Origin: Actinoallomurus sp.
GTDB lineage: Bacteria > Actinomycetota > Actinomycetes > Streptosporangiales > Streptosporangiaceae
DNA: 64,000 bases
NCBI GenBank assembly: GCA_025964625.1
Contig: JAOPYL010000262.1
Span: 1 to 64,000 of the forward strand
Direction of reading: 5' to 3'
Every line of letters begins with the position of its first letter. The stretch's first letter is position 1. This document shows, one piece after another, positions 35,850-45,000 of the stretch. A model generated the notes under the pieces. That model did no database searches and was not told the origin of the DNA. It saw nothing but the letters and a program-made list of their open reading frames with translations. A program made the position numbers and the translations under genes.

Positions 35850-37181
35850 GGCGTAGGCGGCCTCGTCGGCGATATCGGCGTGCGATCGATCGGGCAGCAG
35901 GGCGGTCGCCGCCAAAGTGAGCACCGCGGCCAGGACCATCATCGCCGAGATCGCCCACCAGTCGTAGTCGTGCAGCAGCCACGTCGCCAGCAACGGCGCC
36001 GGCCCTCCGGCGATCACCGAGGCCAGCTGGTAGCCGATGCCCGCGCCGCCGTAGCGGAGCCTTGTCGGGAAGACCTCGGCGATGAGCGAGGCCTGCGGTC
36101 CGTACTGCATGGCGTGCGGCACCTGGGCCAGCACCACGGTGAAGAAGACGACGGTGCCGATGCCGGTGTTGATCAGCGCGAAGTAGGGAAAGGCGATGAT
36201 CCCGAGCACCAGCGCACCGGCGGCGTAGACCCGTTTTCGGCCCAGAGTGTCACTGAGATGCCCGAAGAGCGGGATGAGGATCAGCTCGAGCGCGGCGGCG
36301 ACGGCGACCGCGTTCAGCGCGAAGGTCTTCGACTGCCCGGCGTTCTTCACGACGTAGGTGAGGGCGAACGAGGTGAAGATGTAGAACGGCATCTGCTCCG
36401 AGCAGCGCAGCAGCGCGCTGAGCAGGATCTCCTTGGGGTGCCGCTTGATGACCTCCATCACCGGCACCTTCGCCACGTCCCGTCGCTGGACGACCTCCGC
36501 GAAGAGCGGCGTCTCGAGGACGCGGAGCCGTACCCACAGCCCGATCCCGACGAGCACCAGGCTGAACAGGAACGGAAGCCGCCAGCCCCAGTTCTTGAAC
36601 GCGTCCCCGCTCGCCGTGGCCACGGACGACATGGCGACCGTGCCGAGGATGAGGCCGATGGGCACGCCGATCTGCGGCCAGCTGGCCATCAGCCCGCGCC
36701 GCCGCGGGTTGCCCCATTCCATGGAAAGGAGGACGGACCCGCTCCACTCGCCGCCGACCGCGATGCCCTGCAGCACCCGTAGCGCGACGAGCAGGATCGG
36801 CGCGGCGACGCCGATCGAGTCGGTGCCGGGCAGGACGCCTATGAGCGCGCTCGAGACGCCCATGAGCAGCAGCGTGACGATGAGGGTGGCCTTGCGGCCG
36901 AGCCGGTCGCCCCAGTGCCCGAAGATCGCCGCGCCGACCGGGCGGGCGGCGAACCCGACGGCGTACGTCGCGAACGACGACAGCGTTCCGACGTAGTCGG
37001 TCGACTTGGGGAAGAAGACGTCCTTGAAGACGACGGCCGCAGCCGTGTTGTAGAGGAAGAAGTCGTACCACTCGATCGAGGTGCCCACCACGCTGGCGAC
37101 GGCCGCCATGCGAACCTGCGCCCCGCGCTCGGTGTCATCGATGGATCGTACGCGCCGCGCCTCACCCGGCTCCAGGACCAT
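35847..37181 (-). CDS. MHS-family MFS transporter (metabolite:H+ symporter)
   Basis: A 444-residue permease with about twelve membrane helices. SVVGTSIEWYDFFLYNTAAA in helix 1 and FGHWGDRLGRKATLI, RVLQGIAVGGEWSGSVLL and RLRVLETPLFAEV are strong MHS markers (ProP, KgtP and ShiA relatives). It imports an organic acid, betaine or proline with protons; the exact substrate is open. GGAGGG precedes the ATG. No regulator or catabolic partner adjoins it. Confidence 0.9.
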   Translation of the reverse strand: MVLEPGEARRVRSIDDTERGAQVRMAAVASVVGTSIEWYDFFLYNTAAAVVFKDVFFPKSTDYVGTLSSFATYAVGFAARPVGAAIFGHWGDRLGRKATLIVTLLLMGVSSALIGVLPGTDSIGVAAPILLVALRVLQGIAVGGEWSGSVLLSMEWGNPRRRGLMASWPQIGVPIGLILGTVAMSSVATASGDAFKNWGWRLPFLFSLVLVGIGLWVRLRVLETPLFAEVVQRRDVAKVPVMEVIKRHPKEILLSALLRCSEQMPFYIFTSFALTYVVKNAGQSKTFALNAVAVAAALELILIPLFGHLSDTLGRKRVYAAGALVLGIIAFPYFALINTGIGTVVFFTVVLAQVPHAMQYGPQASLIAEVFPTRLRYGGAGIGYQLASVIAGGPAPLLATWLLHDYDWWAISAMMVLAAVLTLAATALLPDRSHADIADEAAYA

Positions 37182-37262
37182 AGGACCCTCCTGTCGCCCC
37201 CGATCTTCAGTAATAGAGGACGGTTACCCGGTTTACGAGCGACAGAACGGGCGAGATGTGAC

Positions 37263-37339
37263 GAAAAAGGCCGCGCGGTCCCGGAGCCGGCGGCAGGCGC
37301 GTACGGCGACTGCCACCCGGCATCCCGGGACCGCGCGGC
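37263..37339 (-). terminator. intrinsic terminator of the DHA2 efflux gene
   Basis: A perfect 15-bp inverted repeat (37270-37284 with 37325-37339) brackets a 40-base GC-rich loop. On the minus strand it ends in CCTTTTTCG, one of the few real U-runs in the window. It follows the efflux gene stop by about 35 bases. Confidence 0.75.
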
Positions 37340-37374
37340 GCCCCCGGATCTGGTGGGCGTCCGCGGCGAACGCC

Positions 37375-38964
37375 TCAGGCGTGAACCGCGGCGGCCTCGA
37401 CCTGACGGCCCGCCCTGACGAGCAGGCTCAGCAGCGCGGCGGCGAACGCGATACCGGCGCTGGCCATGAACGCCAGGTGCATGCCGTCGATGAAGGACAG
37501 GTTGCTGACCTTCGTGATCAGCTGGACGACCTGCGGCGGTGCGTTCCTGGGCACCGGCGGGACGCCCTGGGAGATCGCCCCCTTCATCAGGTCGACCTGC
37601 GCACCCGTCGGGACGGGCAGGCCGGCGTCCTTCATGTGGCCGGGCAGGACCCCGGCGACCTTCGCGGTCATCACCGCGCCCAGAACCGATGTGCCGAGCG
37701 CACCGCCGACCTGCATGGCCACCTGCTGCAGGCCGCCCGCGACCCCGGCGAGGGCGACGGGTGCGTTGCCCACGATGATGTCGGTCGCGGCCACCATCAC
37801 CGGGCTGAGGCCGATGCCGAGCATCGCGAACCACGGGGCCATGCCCGTGAAGCTCGCGTCCGTGCCGAGACGGGACAGCCCGAGGAACGCGACGCCGGCG
37901 AGGGCCATGCCCACGACCAGCGGCACGCGCGGCCCCGCCTTGGAGATCACGCCGCCGGCGATCGGTGAGGCCACCATCATCGCGAGCATCATCGGCAGCA
38001 GCCGTACGCCCGTCGCCACCGGCGTCAGGCCGTGCACGCTCTGCAGATAGAAGGTCAAGAAGAACATCCCGCCGAACAGGCCGAACGCCATCAGGACCAT
38101 GAGGACGACGCCCACGGACAGCGGCACGGACCGGAACAGCCCGAGTGGCAGCAGTGGCTGGCGGGTGTTCATCTCGCGCAGCACGAAGAGGGCCAGCAGC
38201 ACGATCGCCGCGCCGAAGAAGGCCAGGGTCTTGACGTCCGCCCAGCCGTAGGACGGCGCCTTGATGACGGCCCAGACGAGCGAGAAGAGCATTCCGGACA
38301 GCAGCAGGATGCCGAGGACGTCGAAGCTGGACGCCCCGGGCTCACCCCGGGCGTTGAGCAGGAACAGGCCGCCGACGACCAGCGCGACGATGCCGACCGG
38401 AACGTTGATGAAGAACACCGACTGCCAGTTGACGTGCTGCACCAGCAGACCGCCGATGATGGGTCCCGAGGCGGTCGAGGCCGCGATGCACGCGCCCCAG
38501 ATGCCGATGGCCATGTTGAGGCGCTCGGCCGGGAACGCGGCACGCAGGAGACCCAGCGCGGTCGGCTGGAGCATCGCCCCGAACACCCCCTGGAGCACGC
38601 GCAGGGCGATCAGCAACCCGATGTCCTTGGACAGCCCGATGCCGGCCGACGTGAGCGCGAAGCCGACCACGCCGATCAGGAAGACCGGTTTGTGGCCGAT
38701 CCGGTCGCCGAGCTTGCCGGCGGTGATGAGCGACACCGCGAGCGCCAGAAGGTACCCGTTGGTCACCCACTGCAGGTCCGACAGTGACGCCCCGAGGTCC
38801 TTCGAGATCGCCGGGTTGGCGATCGCGACCACCGTGCTGTCGAGCGTCACCATGATGACGCCGAGCGCGACGGCGACCAGCGTCAGCCATGGACTGCCGA
38901 CCCCGCGTCGCCGTGAGGCCCCCGGCTCAGCGGCTGGTCGCTCCTGTACGACCGGTTGAGTCAT
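37375..38964 (-). CDS. DHA2-family MFS multidrug efflux transporter
   Basis: A 529-residue drug:H+ antiporter with about fourteen membrane helices. Motif A-like GKLGDRIGHKPVFL, motif D1 VALGVIMVTLDSTVVAIANPAI and motif C SGPIIGGLLVQHVNWQSVFFI mark the EmrB/QacA type. It pumps hydrophobic compounds outward. GGGGG precedes the ATG. A divergent TetR gene at 39095 is the evident local repressor. Confidence 0.92.
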   Translation of the reverse strand: MTQPVVQERPAAEPGASRRRGVGSPWLTLVAVALGVIMVTLDSTVVAIANPAISKDLGASLSDLQWVTNGYLLALAVSLITAGKLGDRIGHKPVFLIGVVGFALTSAGIGLSKDIGLLIALRVLQGVFGAMLQPTALGLLRAAFPAERLNMAIGIWGACIAASTASGPIIGGLLVQHVNWQSVFFINVPVGIVALVVGGLFLLNARGEPGASSFDVLGILLLSGMLFSLVWAVIKAPSYGWADVKTLAFFGAAIVLLALFVLREMNTRQPLLPLGLFRSVPLSVGVVLMVLMAFGLFGGMFFLTFYLQSVHGLTPVATGVRLLPMMLAMMVASPIAGGVISKAGPRVPLVVGMALAGVAFLGLSRLGTDASFTGMAPWFAMLGIGLSPVMVAATDIIVGNAPVALAGVAGGLQQVAMQVGGALGTSVLGAVMTAKVAGVLPGHMKDAGLPVPTGAQVDLMKGAISQGVPPVPRNAPPQVVQLITKVSNLSFIDGMHLAFMASAGIAFAAALLSLLVRAGRQVEAAAVHA

Positions 38965-39006
38965 CCCATCCCCCTTAGTGCATACGTCACGAGCACCTCG
39001 AAGTTA

Positions 39007-39021
39007 TGACAGTCGCTGACA
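39007..39021. promoter_or_regulatory. candidate operator of the efflux TetR regulator
   Basis: TGACAGTCGCTGACA is a palindrome apart from the A/T pair at the third position of each arm. A second short palindrome, CAGT-CAGTT-ACTG, lies at 39041-39053. Both are in the unusually AT-rich divergent gap. Confidence 0.4.
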
Positions 39022-39094
39022 AATGACAAATGGTTTTAACAGTCAGTTACTGCCTTATGGCACACTCTGAACCATAATGTGAGCTGGAGGTGAC

Positions 39095-39736
39095 ATGTCT
39101 GGAGAGTTCGAGGAGCGCGCGGGCGGCCTGCGCGAACGCAAGAAACAGCGGACACGCTGGGCGTTGATCGATACCGCGCTCGACCTGTTCCTCGCCAAGG
39201 GGTACGAGGCGACCACGATCGATGAGATCGTCGCGGCGGTCGATGTGTCGCAACGCACATTCTTCCGGTACTTCGCCGGCAAGGAGGACGTCGCCCTCTC
39301 GTTCCTGGCCGAATACGACCAGATCCTCATAACCGTGCTGGCCGAGCGCCCCCCGGCGGAGCCGCCCATCGTCGCGCTGCGGGCCGCACTGCACGTCTCG
39401 CTCGGCGCGGTCCAGGACAGCGATGAGGAGCACACCGCCCGGTTCCGCAAGCTCCGCCGCCTCATCGACGGAACGCCCCCACTCGCGGCCGGCCAGCTGC
39501 GCCGGTTCTTCGAGACGGAGCAGAAGCTCGCAACGATCATGGCCCGCCGGATGGGCGCCGGCCTCGCCGACATGCGCCCGTATCTGCTGGTCGCATCGTT
39601 CCTGACGGTGGTACGCGTGGCGTTCGACGGCTGCGCGCGCGACGAGGTCATCGACCCGGCCGCGGTCGTGCTCCGTGTCGAGGAGCTGGTCGCCCTGGCC
39701 ATCGAGACACTCCCCGGCGCCTGGTCCGCCGGCTGA
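39095..39736 (+). CDS. TetR/AcrR-family regulator of the efflux gene
   Basis: A 213-residue repressor. The helix-turn-helix reads ALIDTALDLFLAKGYEATTIDEIVAAVDVSQRTFFRYFAGK in sections between residues 23 and 64; the FFRYFAGKED pattern is typical of the SCO-type TetR group. The C-terminal half is all-helical. GGAGG four bases before the ATG. It is divergent from the DHA2 transporter, so ligand-released repression of efflux is expected. Confidence 0.9.
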   Translation: MSGEFEERAGGLRERKKQRTRWALIDTALDLFLAKGYEATTIDEIVAAVDVSQRTFFRYFAGKEDVALSFLAEYDQILITVLAERPPAEPPIVALRAALHVSLGAVQDSDEEHTARFRKLRRLIDGTPPLAAGQLRRFFETEQKLATIMARRMGAGLADMRPYLLVASFLTVVRVAFDGCARDEVIDPAAVVLRVEELVALAIETLPGAWSAG

Positions 39737-39764
39737 GCGGCCGGCCGGCGCGACCCGCCGCGGC

Positions 39765-41771
39765 TCAGCGCAAAGGGGCGGGCAGGTCGCGGGCGTGCAG
39801 GACCGTGAGCCGGGAGACCGCGCGGGTGAGCACGACATAGAGCCGGCGCAGCCCGGGTGCCCGCTCGTCCCCCGGCTCCGCCTCGACGATCTCGGCGGGC
39901 TCCACGACGATCACCTGGTCGAACTCCAGGCCCTTGGCCTGCGTCGCCGGAGTCACCACGAGCCGGGCGCCGTCCATCCCGTCCGCGAGGCGTACGTACT
40001 CGAGGCCCTCGGCGGCCAGCCGCTCGAGAAGGCCGGGCACGGCGGACTCGGCGGCGATGAGCCCGACCGAACCCTCCCCCTTCAGCGCCTCCCGGCAGGC
40101 GTCCGGCACCGCCGCGTGGATCTCCGCGACGCGACGGACGTCGAGCGAGCCGGGCGCGGACCGCACGGACGTCGGCGGGGCCAGCCCGGGGGCGATGGAG
40201 GGCAGCAGGCGGCTCGCGAAGTCGATGATCTGGCGCGGCACGCGGTACCCCCGGTCCAGCACGGTCCGCTCCGCGTCCGGCTTGCCGAGATGGCCGAGCA
40301 GCGCCGGCCAGTCGCCGACCGCCCACGGCGTCGTGCCCTGCGCGATGTCGCCGAGCACGGTGGCAGATCCGGTCTCGCAGCGCCGCCCGACCGCCCGGCA
40401 CTCCATCGCCGACAGGTCCTGCGCCTCGTCCAGCACGACGTGGCCGAGGCTGGGCGTGCGGCTGATGAGGTCGGTGGCCTCGTCGACGAGCACGGCGTCC
40501 GCCTGGGACCAGCGCGCCGACTTCGGGCCCTTCGGGGGCTTGGCCCACAGCAGCGCGCCCTGCTCCGCGGGGTCGAGCAGGCCCTCGGCGGACTCGGCGA
40601 GGAACGCGGCGTCGGACAGCAGGCGCATCACCACGCGGACCGGGTCCAGTGCGGGCCAGACCTGGTCGACCACTGCCTTCACCGGCCGGGTACGGCGCAC
40701 GGCCTCGTGCGTACGGTCGTCGCAGACCTCCCCCGCCGACTCGATCCGGACCAGGATGGCGTGCGCGATGCGGTGGGACAGCAGGTCGCGCCCCGCGCCG
40801 TACCGCACGCCACGGGATCGCAGCTCCTCGGCCAGCTCGGTTATCTCATACGCCGGGACCCGCCAGCGCCGGGTGCCGCGCGGCAGCACGAGCGCCTCGG
40901 ACGGCTCCCCCAGGTGGCTCCAGACCGCGCGGCGCAGTACCGCGGCCATCCGTGCGTCGCCCTTGACCCGGCCGGGGCCGGGCTCGTCCCGCGCCGTGAC
41001 GGGCACGGCGTCGAGCATTCCGTCGAGCGTCCGCTGCTTGACGTTCACCTCGCCGAGCGCGGGCAGCACTCCCCGGATGTAGTCGAGGAACGACGCGCTG
41101 GGCCCGATGACCAGCACGCCACCGCGGCGGATCCGCTCGCGGTGGGCGTACAGGAGATAGGCCACCCGGTGGAGTCCGACGGCGGTCTTGCCGGTGCCGG
41201 GAGCACCCTGCACGCACAGCGTGTGGTCGGCGTCCGCGCGGACGATGTCGTCCTGCTCCGGCTGGATCGTGGCGACGATGTCGCGCATCGGGCCGACGCG
41301 TGGCCGTTCGATCTCCTGGATCAGGATCCGCGACTCCGCCGGGGCGGTGAAGTCCTCGTCCTCGAACGCGGTGAGCTCTCCGCCGGAAAAGCCGAACCGG
41401 CGGCGCATCGCGAGGCCCATCGGATCGGCCGTACTCGCCTGGTAGAACGGCCGCGACATGGGCGCCCGCCAGTCGATGACCAGCGGCTCACCGTCTTCGT
41501 CGTGCACGTGCCTCCGCCCGACGTACAGGCGCTCTTCGTGGTAGTCGAGGCGGCCGAAGAACAGCGCGGTCGAGGGATCGTCGCGCAGGGCCTCGGCTCT
41601 GCGGGCGAGGTCCGCGCCGAGCACCTGGGCCGACACCCGGTCCCCTGCCGCCGACGCGTCCAGGGAGAGCACATTCCGCCGCATGCGCCGCAGCGCCTCC
41701 CGTGAAACGCTCAGATGCGCTCGCTCCGCCGCTATGACCGAGTCGGTGTCCTCCGTTTCGAGAGCCGACAT
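39765..41771 (-). CDS. HelD/HelR-like UvrD-family helicase acting on RNA polymerase
   Basis: A 668-residue superfamily-1 ATPase. An N-terminal coiled-coil arm (about 5-65) is followed by FFGRLDYHEERLYVGRRHV and VIDWRAPMSRPFYQA, hallmarks of HelD proteins. Walker A GAPGTGKT is at 189-196, Walker B VVLDEAQDLS near 425, with late motifs TQAKGLEFDQVIVVEP and YVVLTRA. HelD clears stalled RNA polymerase from DNA; the Streptomyces relative HelR also releases rifamycin from polymerase. No rifamycin-associated element is seen upstream, so a resistance role is only possible. AAGGGG precedes the ATG. Confidence 0.87.
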   Translation of the reverse strand: MSALETEDTDSVIAAERAHLSVSREALRRMRRNVLSLDASAAGDRVSAQVLGADLARRAEALRDDPSTALFFGRLDYHEERLYVGRRHVHDEDGEPLVIDWRAPMSRPFYQASTADPMGLAMRRRFGFSGGELTAFEDEDFTAPAESRILIQEIERPRVGPMRDIVATIQPEQDDIVRADADHTLCVQGAPGTGKTAVGLHRVAYLLYAHRERIRRGGVLVIGPSASFLDYIRGVLPALGEVNVKQRTLDGMLDAVPVTARDEPGPGRVKGDARMAAVLRRAVWSHLGEPSEALVLPRGTRRWRVPAYEITELAEELRSRGVRYGAGRDLLSHRIAHAILVRIESAGEVCDDRTHEAVRRTRPVKAVVDQVWPALDPVRVVMRLLSDAAFLAESAEGLLDPAEQGALLWAKPPKGPKSARWSQADAVLVDEATDLISRTPSLGHVVLDEAQDLSAMECRAVGRRCETGSATVLGDIAQGTTPWAVGDWPALLGHLGKPDAERTVLDRGYRVPRQIIDFASRLLPSIAPGLAPPTSVRSAPGSLDVRRVAEIHAAVPDACREALKGEGSVGLIAAESAVPGLLERLAAEGLEYVRLADGMDGARLVVTPATQAKGLEFDQVIVVEPAEIVEAEPGDERAPGLRRLYVVLTRAVSRLTVLHARDLPAPLR

Positions 41772-41907
41772 GACGAAACCCCTTCGGTCGGTGTGGGCGC
41801 AAAGTCGTTAACTTAGTACGGAGCGGTGTTCGGCTCATCCGAATTTTCGGCGCCCCGCCCGGGTGCGCTAGCGTTCGACATAGATCGAACTGCCCTAGGA
41901 GGTCACA

Positions 41908-42861
41908 ATGCGCGCGATCGTCGTCACCGAGCCCGGCGGACCCGAGGTGCTGAACCCCACGGAGTACGAGGACCCGCAGCCGGGCCAGGGCGAGATCGTC
42001 ATCGACATCGCCGCGAGCGGGGTCAACTACCGAGACGTGTACGAGCGGATGGGCACCTACCGGAAGCCGCTGCCGTTCATCCCCGGCGCCGAGGGCGCGG
42101 GCCGGGTGACGGCCGTCGGCGCGGGAGTGACCGGCGTACAGGTCGGCGACGTGGTCGGCTCCGCCGAGCTGAAGGGCGCCTACGCGGAGCGCGCCGCCGT
42201 GGCCGCCGACCGGGCCGTGCCGGTCGGGGAGGCCGGGCCGGAGCTGGCCGCCGCGGTGCTGCTGCAGGGCATGACCGCGCACTACCTGAGCCACTCGACG
42301 TACGCCGTCAAGCCGGGTGACATCGCGCTCGTGCACGCCGCCGCGGGCGGGGTGGGCCTGCTGCTCACCCAGATGGTCAAGCTGCGCGGCGGCCGGGTCA
42401 TCGCCACCGTCTCCACGGCGGAGAAGGAGAAGCTGGCCCGCGACGCCGGGGCCGACGAGGTCGTGCGTTACGACAACTTCGCCGAGGAGGTCCGCCGCCT
42501 CACCGGTGGCGTGCACGTCGTGTACGACGGCGTCGGCAGGACGACGTTCGACGGCAGCCTCAGCACGCTACGCCCGCGGGGCATGCTCGCCCTGTACGGC
42601 GCCGCCAGCGGCCCGGTCCCCCCGGTGGACCCGCAGCGGCTCAACGCCGCCGGGTCGCTCTTTTTGACCCGGCCCACCCTCGGCCACTACGTCGCCACCC
42701 GCGAGGAGCTGCTCTGGCGCACCGGCGACCTGTTCAGCTGGATCGCCGCCGGTGACCTCTCGGTGCACATCGGCGGCCGTTACCCCCTCGAGGAGGCCCG
42801 GAAGGCCCACGAGGACCTGGAGGGCCGCCGGACGACCGGCAAACTCCTCCTGATCCCATAA
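41908..42861 (+). CDS. quinone oxidoreductase (zinc-free MDR family)
   Basis: A 317-residue NADPH-dependent reductase. It has GVNYRDVYERMGTY, FIPGAEGAGRVTAVG, LQGMTAHYLSHSTY and the cofactor motif HAAAGGVGLLLTQM; the structural zinc cysteines are missing, as in Qor. It reduces quinones, probably limiting one-electron cycling. AGGAGG before the ATG gives a strong start. Confidence 0.92.
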   Translation: MRAIVVTEPGGPEVLNPTEYEDPQPGQGEIVIDIAASGVNYRDVYERMGTYRKPLPFIPGAEGAGRVTAVGAGVTGVQVGDVVGSAELKGAYAERAAVAADRAVPVGEAGPELAAAVLLQGMTAHYLSHSTYAVKPGDIALVHAAAGGVGLLLTQMVKLRGGRVIATVSTAEKEKLARDAGADEVVRYDNFAEEVRRLTGGVHVVYDGVGRTTFDGSLSTLRPRGMLALYGAASGPVPPVDPQRLNAAGSLFLTRPTLGHYVATREELLWRTGDLFSWIAAGDLSVHIGGRYPLEEARKAHEDLEGRRTTGKLLLIP

Positions 42862-43076
42862 AGCGGGAACCGGCCCGGCCCTGGAGCGGGAGTCTCGATC
42901 ACCACCACCGTGACGGTGGCACTGCGCGTGTGGGTCACCGAGTTGGCGACCGCCTCGCCCGTCGGCAGCACCGCCGCGCCCCGTCGGCCCCCATATCACT
43001 ATCTCCGGGTAACCGAATGCTGTTTCGCTCATTGCTGGAAACCCTCTCGGGCGGGGTTCAGGGGGCCTAAAGCAGC

Positions 43077-43091
43077 TATGCTGTGAGCATA
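43077..43091. promoter_or_regulatory. perfect palindrome upstream of the UTRA regulator
   Basis: TATGCT-GTG-AGCATA is perfectly self-complementary in its arms and lies 67 bases before the UTRA gene. The 297-base gap 42862-43158 holds nothing else I recognise. It is a good candidate autoregulatory site. Confidence 0.5.
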
Positions 43092-43158
43092 CGACCACGA
43101 TGCGTAATCAGGCAACCGGGGGACTCGACTACATCTCCAAGACCGGAGCGCCGACGCC

Positions 43159-43965
43159 GTGAACCTCAGCACCCTCCATGAGATCGCCGCCATCGCCGAC
43201 CCGATCGAGCGCGCCCGCGCACTGGGCCGTGCCATGACCGAACAGCAAGGCCTGGTCGAAGAGGCCGCCCGCATGCGGCGACAGGCGATCGCCGAGGCGC
43301 GCCAGACGGGTCACCGGCTCGAAGAGATCGCCAACGTTCTCGGGGTGTCGCCCGGCCGTATCTCGCAGATGCGCAAAGGCGCCACCGCCCGGGCGCCCGA
43401 GCCGTCGGCCGAGCCGGCACCGCAGGTGATCGTGCACCGCGCCCTGCCCACCGAAAGGGGTCCGCGCGGCCCCGCGCACACGTTCATCACCCTGGCCGAA
43501 CGACAGGGCATCCGGCCCGCCATGCGCGTCCTCTACGTCGGGACGGAGCCCTGCAGCGAGCACGTCGCCACGTGCCTTCGGGTGCAGGCCGGCGACGAGG
43601 TCATCGCCCACCGCAGGCTGATACTCGCCGACGAGGTGCCCGTGCGGATCGTCAGCTCCTACTTCCGCGCCGATCTGTTCGCCGGCACGCCCATCGCCGG
43701 ACCCGAGCTCGTGACACCCTCGCTGCAGGCCGGCCTCGAGGCCCTCGGCCACACGTTCGGGCACGCCGAGGAGACGCTCGTGGCGCGCCCGGCCACCCGT
43801 TCCGAGGCCGGCACTCTGACGCTCGACCCGGGCGAATGGATCGTCCAGGTGCTGCGGGCGTCCTACTCGACGCAGGACACCCCCGTGCACATGCTCGAGA
43901 CGATCTGCGCGGCCAGCCGCCACATCTTCACGGTGAGCCAGGCGGGCGGGCTCGACGAGTTCTGA
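43159..43965 (+). CDS. UTRA-domain regulator with an atypical helix-turn-helix
   Basis: A 268-residue protein. The first 45 residues are helical (ERARALGRAMTEQQGLVEEAARMRR in part), then a sigma-4/Xre-like helix-turn-helix RLEEIANVLGVSPGRISQM (53-71). Residues 105-262 form a UTRA ligand domain (RVLYVGTEPCSEHVATCLRV, RRLILADEVPVRIVSSYF, ADLFAGTPI, GEWIVQVLRASYS). UTRA normally follows a GntR winged helix, which is absent here. It overlaps the convergent hydrolase gene by 38 bases at the 3' end. The effector is probably a small metabolite. Confidence 0.8.
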   Translation: MNLSTLHEIAAIADPIERARALGRAMTEQQGLVEEAARMRRQAIAEARQTGHRLEEIANVLGVSPGRISQMRKGATARAPEPSAEPAPQVIVHRALPTERGPRGPAHTFITLAERQGIRPAMRVLYVGTEPCSEHVATCLRVQAGDEVIAHRRLILADEVPVRIVSSYFRADLFAGTPIAGPELVTPSLQAGLEALGHTFGHAEETLVARPATRSEAGTLTLDPGEWIVQVLRASYSTQDTPVHMLETICAASRHIFTVSQAGGLDEF

Positions 43966-44935
43966 CGACGTCCCCGTCCGCCGCGCCGCTCACCGGAACC
44001 GCGGCGGGCGGCTCCAGGTACGCCGACATCCACCGGTCGAGCTCGTCGAAGACCTTGGCGCGCACCGGGCCCGGGGACAGCACCAGGTCGTGCAGGCCAC
44101 CGTCCACCCGCACACACGTCACGTGCCGCCCGAGCCGCGTCGACCAGCGGGCGATGTCGTCGGCGTTCAGCACCCCGTCCGCGCTCGTGAGGTCGCCTTT
44201 CTTCCCGCGCGCGCTGCGGGCCGAGGCCATCACCAGGATCGGCACGTCGATGCCGAGCCCGGCCTGCACCTGGTGGTGCGCCCGCGTCACCGCGGCCAGC
44301 CAGCCCAACCGTACGGGGAACCCCCTCGCCGGCTTCCACGCCAGGTCGAAATCCCACTCGCCGTCGTGGTCGCGGTGGATACTCCGGACGTACGCCTCCG
44401 ACACCCCGGCCGGGAACACCATGGTCGGGCGGCCCTTGGCCAGGGCGCGGACGAGCGGGCCGGCGACCCTGCGGACGGCCGCCGGGACGTTCAGCTCCAG
44501 GAAGGGGCTGTTGAGGAACAGGCCGTCGATGAGCCCCTGTCCGCGAACGCGGTCCGCCCACACCGCCGCGATCAGGCCCCCGGTCGAATGCCCGTTGAGC
44601 AGCAGCACGTCGTTGTCCTCCCGGATGAGGCGCACCGCCTCGTCGATCTCCGGGAAGTAGTCGGACATGCTGTGGGCGAAGTTCGGCGTCTGGTGCTCGA
44701 GCAGCGACCGCCCGTACTTCCGCAGGTCGAGTGCGTAGAAGCTGTAGCCGCGCTCGACGTAGAAGTCGGCGAGGTGAGTCTGGAAGAAGTAGTCGACGAA
44801 GCCGTGCAGGTACAGCACGGCCTTCCGGCCCGGGGCCTGGCGCCGGACCAGCGTGGCGACGACCTCACCCTCGGCGTCGTCGTCGAGGGGCAGCCGGATC
44901 GACTGGTAGTCCGCGCCCAGCACATCCTGTTCCAT
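43928..44935 (-). CDS. alpha/beta hydrolase, monoacylglycerol lipase/S33-like
   Basis: A 335-residue protein. LYLHGFVDYFFQTHLADFYVERGYSFYALD is split by the fold; the nucleophile is Ser in LLNGHSTGGLIAAVW (near 117); catalytic His is in GLHDLVLS. The cap has KGRPTMVFPAGVSEAYVRSIH. It probably hydrolyses a lipid ester. There is no signal peptide. The ATG at 44935 is preferred; the long frame upstream lies antisense in cobN. The gene converges with the UTRA gene. Confidence 0.87.
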   Translation of the reverse strand: MEQDVLGADYQSIRLPLDDDAEGEVVATLVRRQAPGRKAVLYLHGFVDYFFQTHLADFYVERGYSFYALDLRKYGRSLLEHQTPNFAHSMSDYFPEIDEAVRLIREDNDVLLLNGHSTGGLIAAVWADRVRGQGLIDGLFLNSPFLELNVPAAVRRVAGPLVRALAKGRPTMVFPAGVSEAYVRSIHRDHDGEWDFDLAWKPARGFPVRLGWLAAVTRAHHQVQAGLGIDVPILVMASARSARGKKGDLTSADGVLNADDIARWSTRLGRHVTCVRVDGGLHDLVLSPGPVRAKVFDELDRWMSAYLEPPAAVPVSGAADGDVVRTRRARPPGSP

Positions 44936-45000
44936 GGCCGATGAGAGTACGGTCCGGCCCGCACCTGCGCCACGGCGGGTACGCCGGATGCGTGGGACGT

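Noticed and set aside
39675-41705. A 676-codon plus-strand frame opposite the HelD-like gene
   Set aside because: It is a compositional shadow; the minus strand has complete helicase motifs and a ribosome site.
41772-41907. A rifamycin-associated element upstream of the HelD-like gene
   Set aside because: The upstream sequence has a short AAGT/ACTT palindrome but not the longer inverted repeat expected of that element.
42862-43076. A gene between the quinone oxidoreductase and UTRA genes
   Set aside because: Frames here lack motifs and ribosome sites; only the palindrome and leader region are supported.
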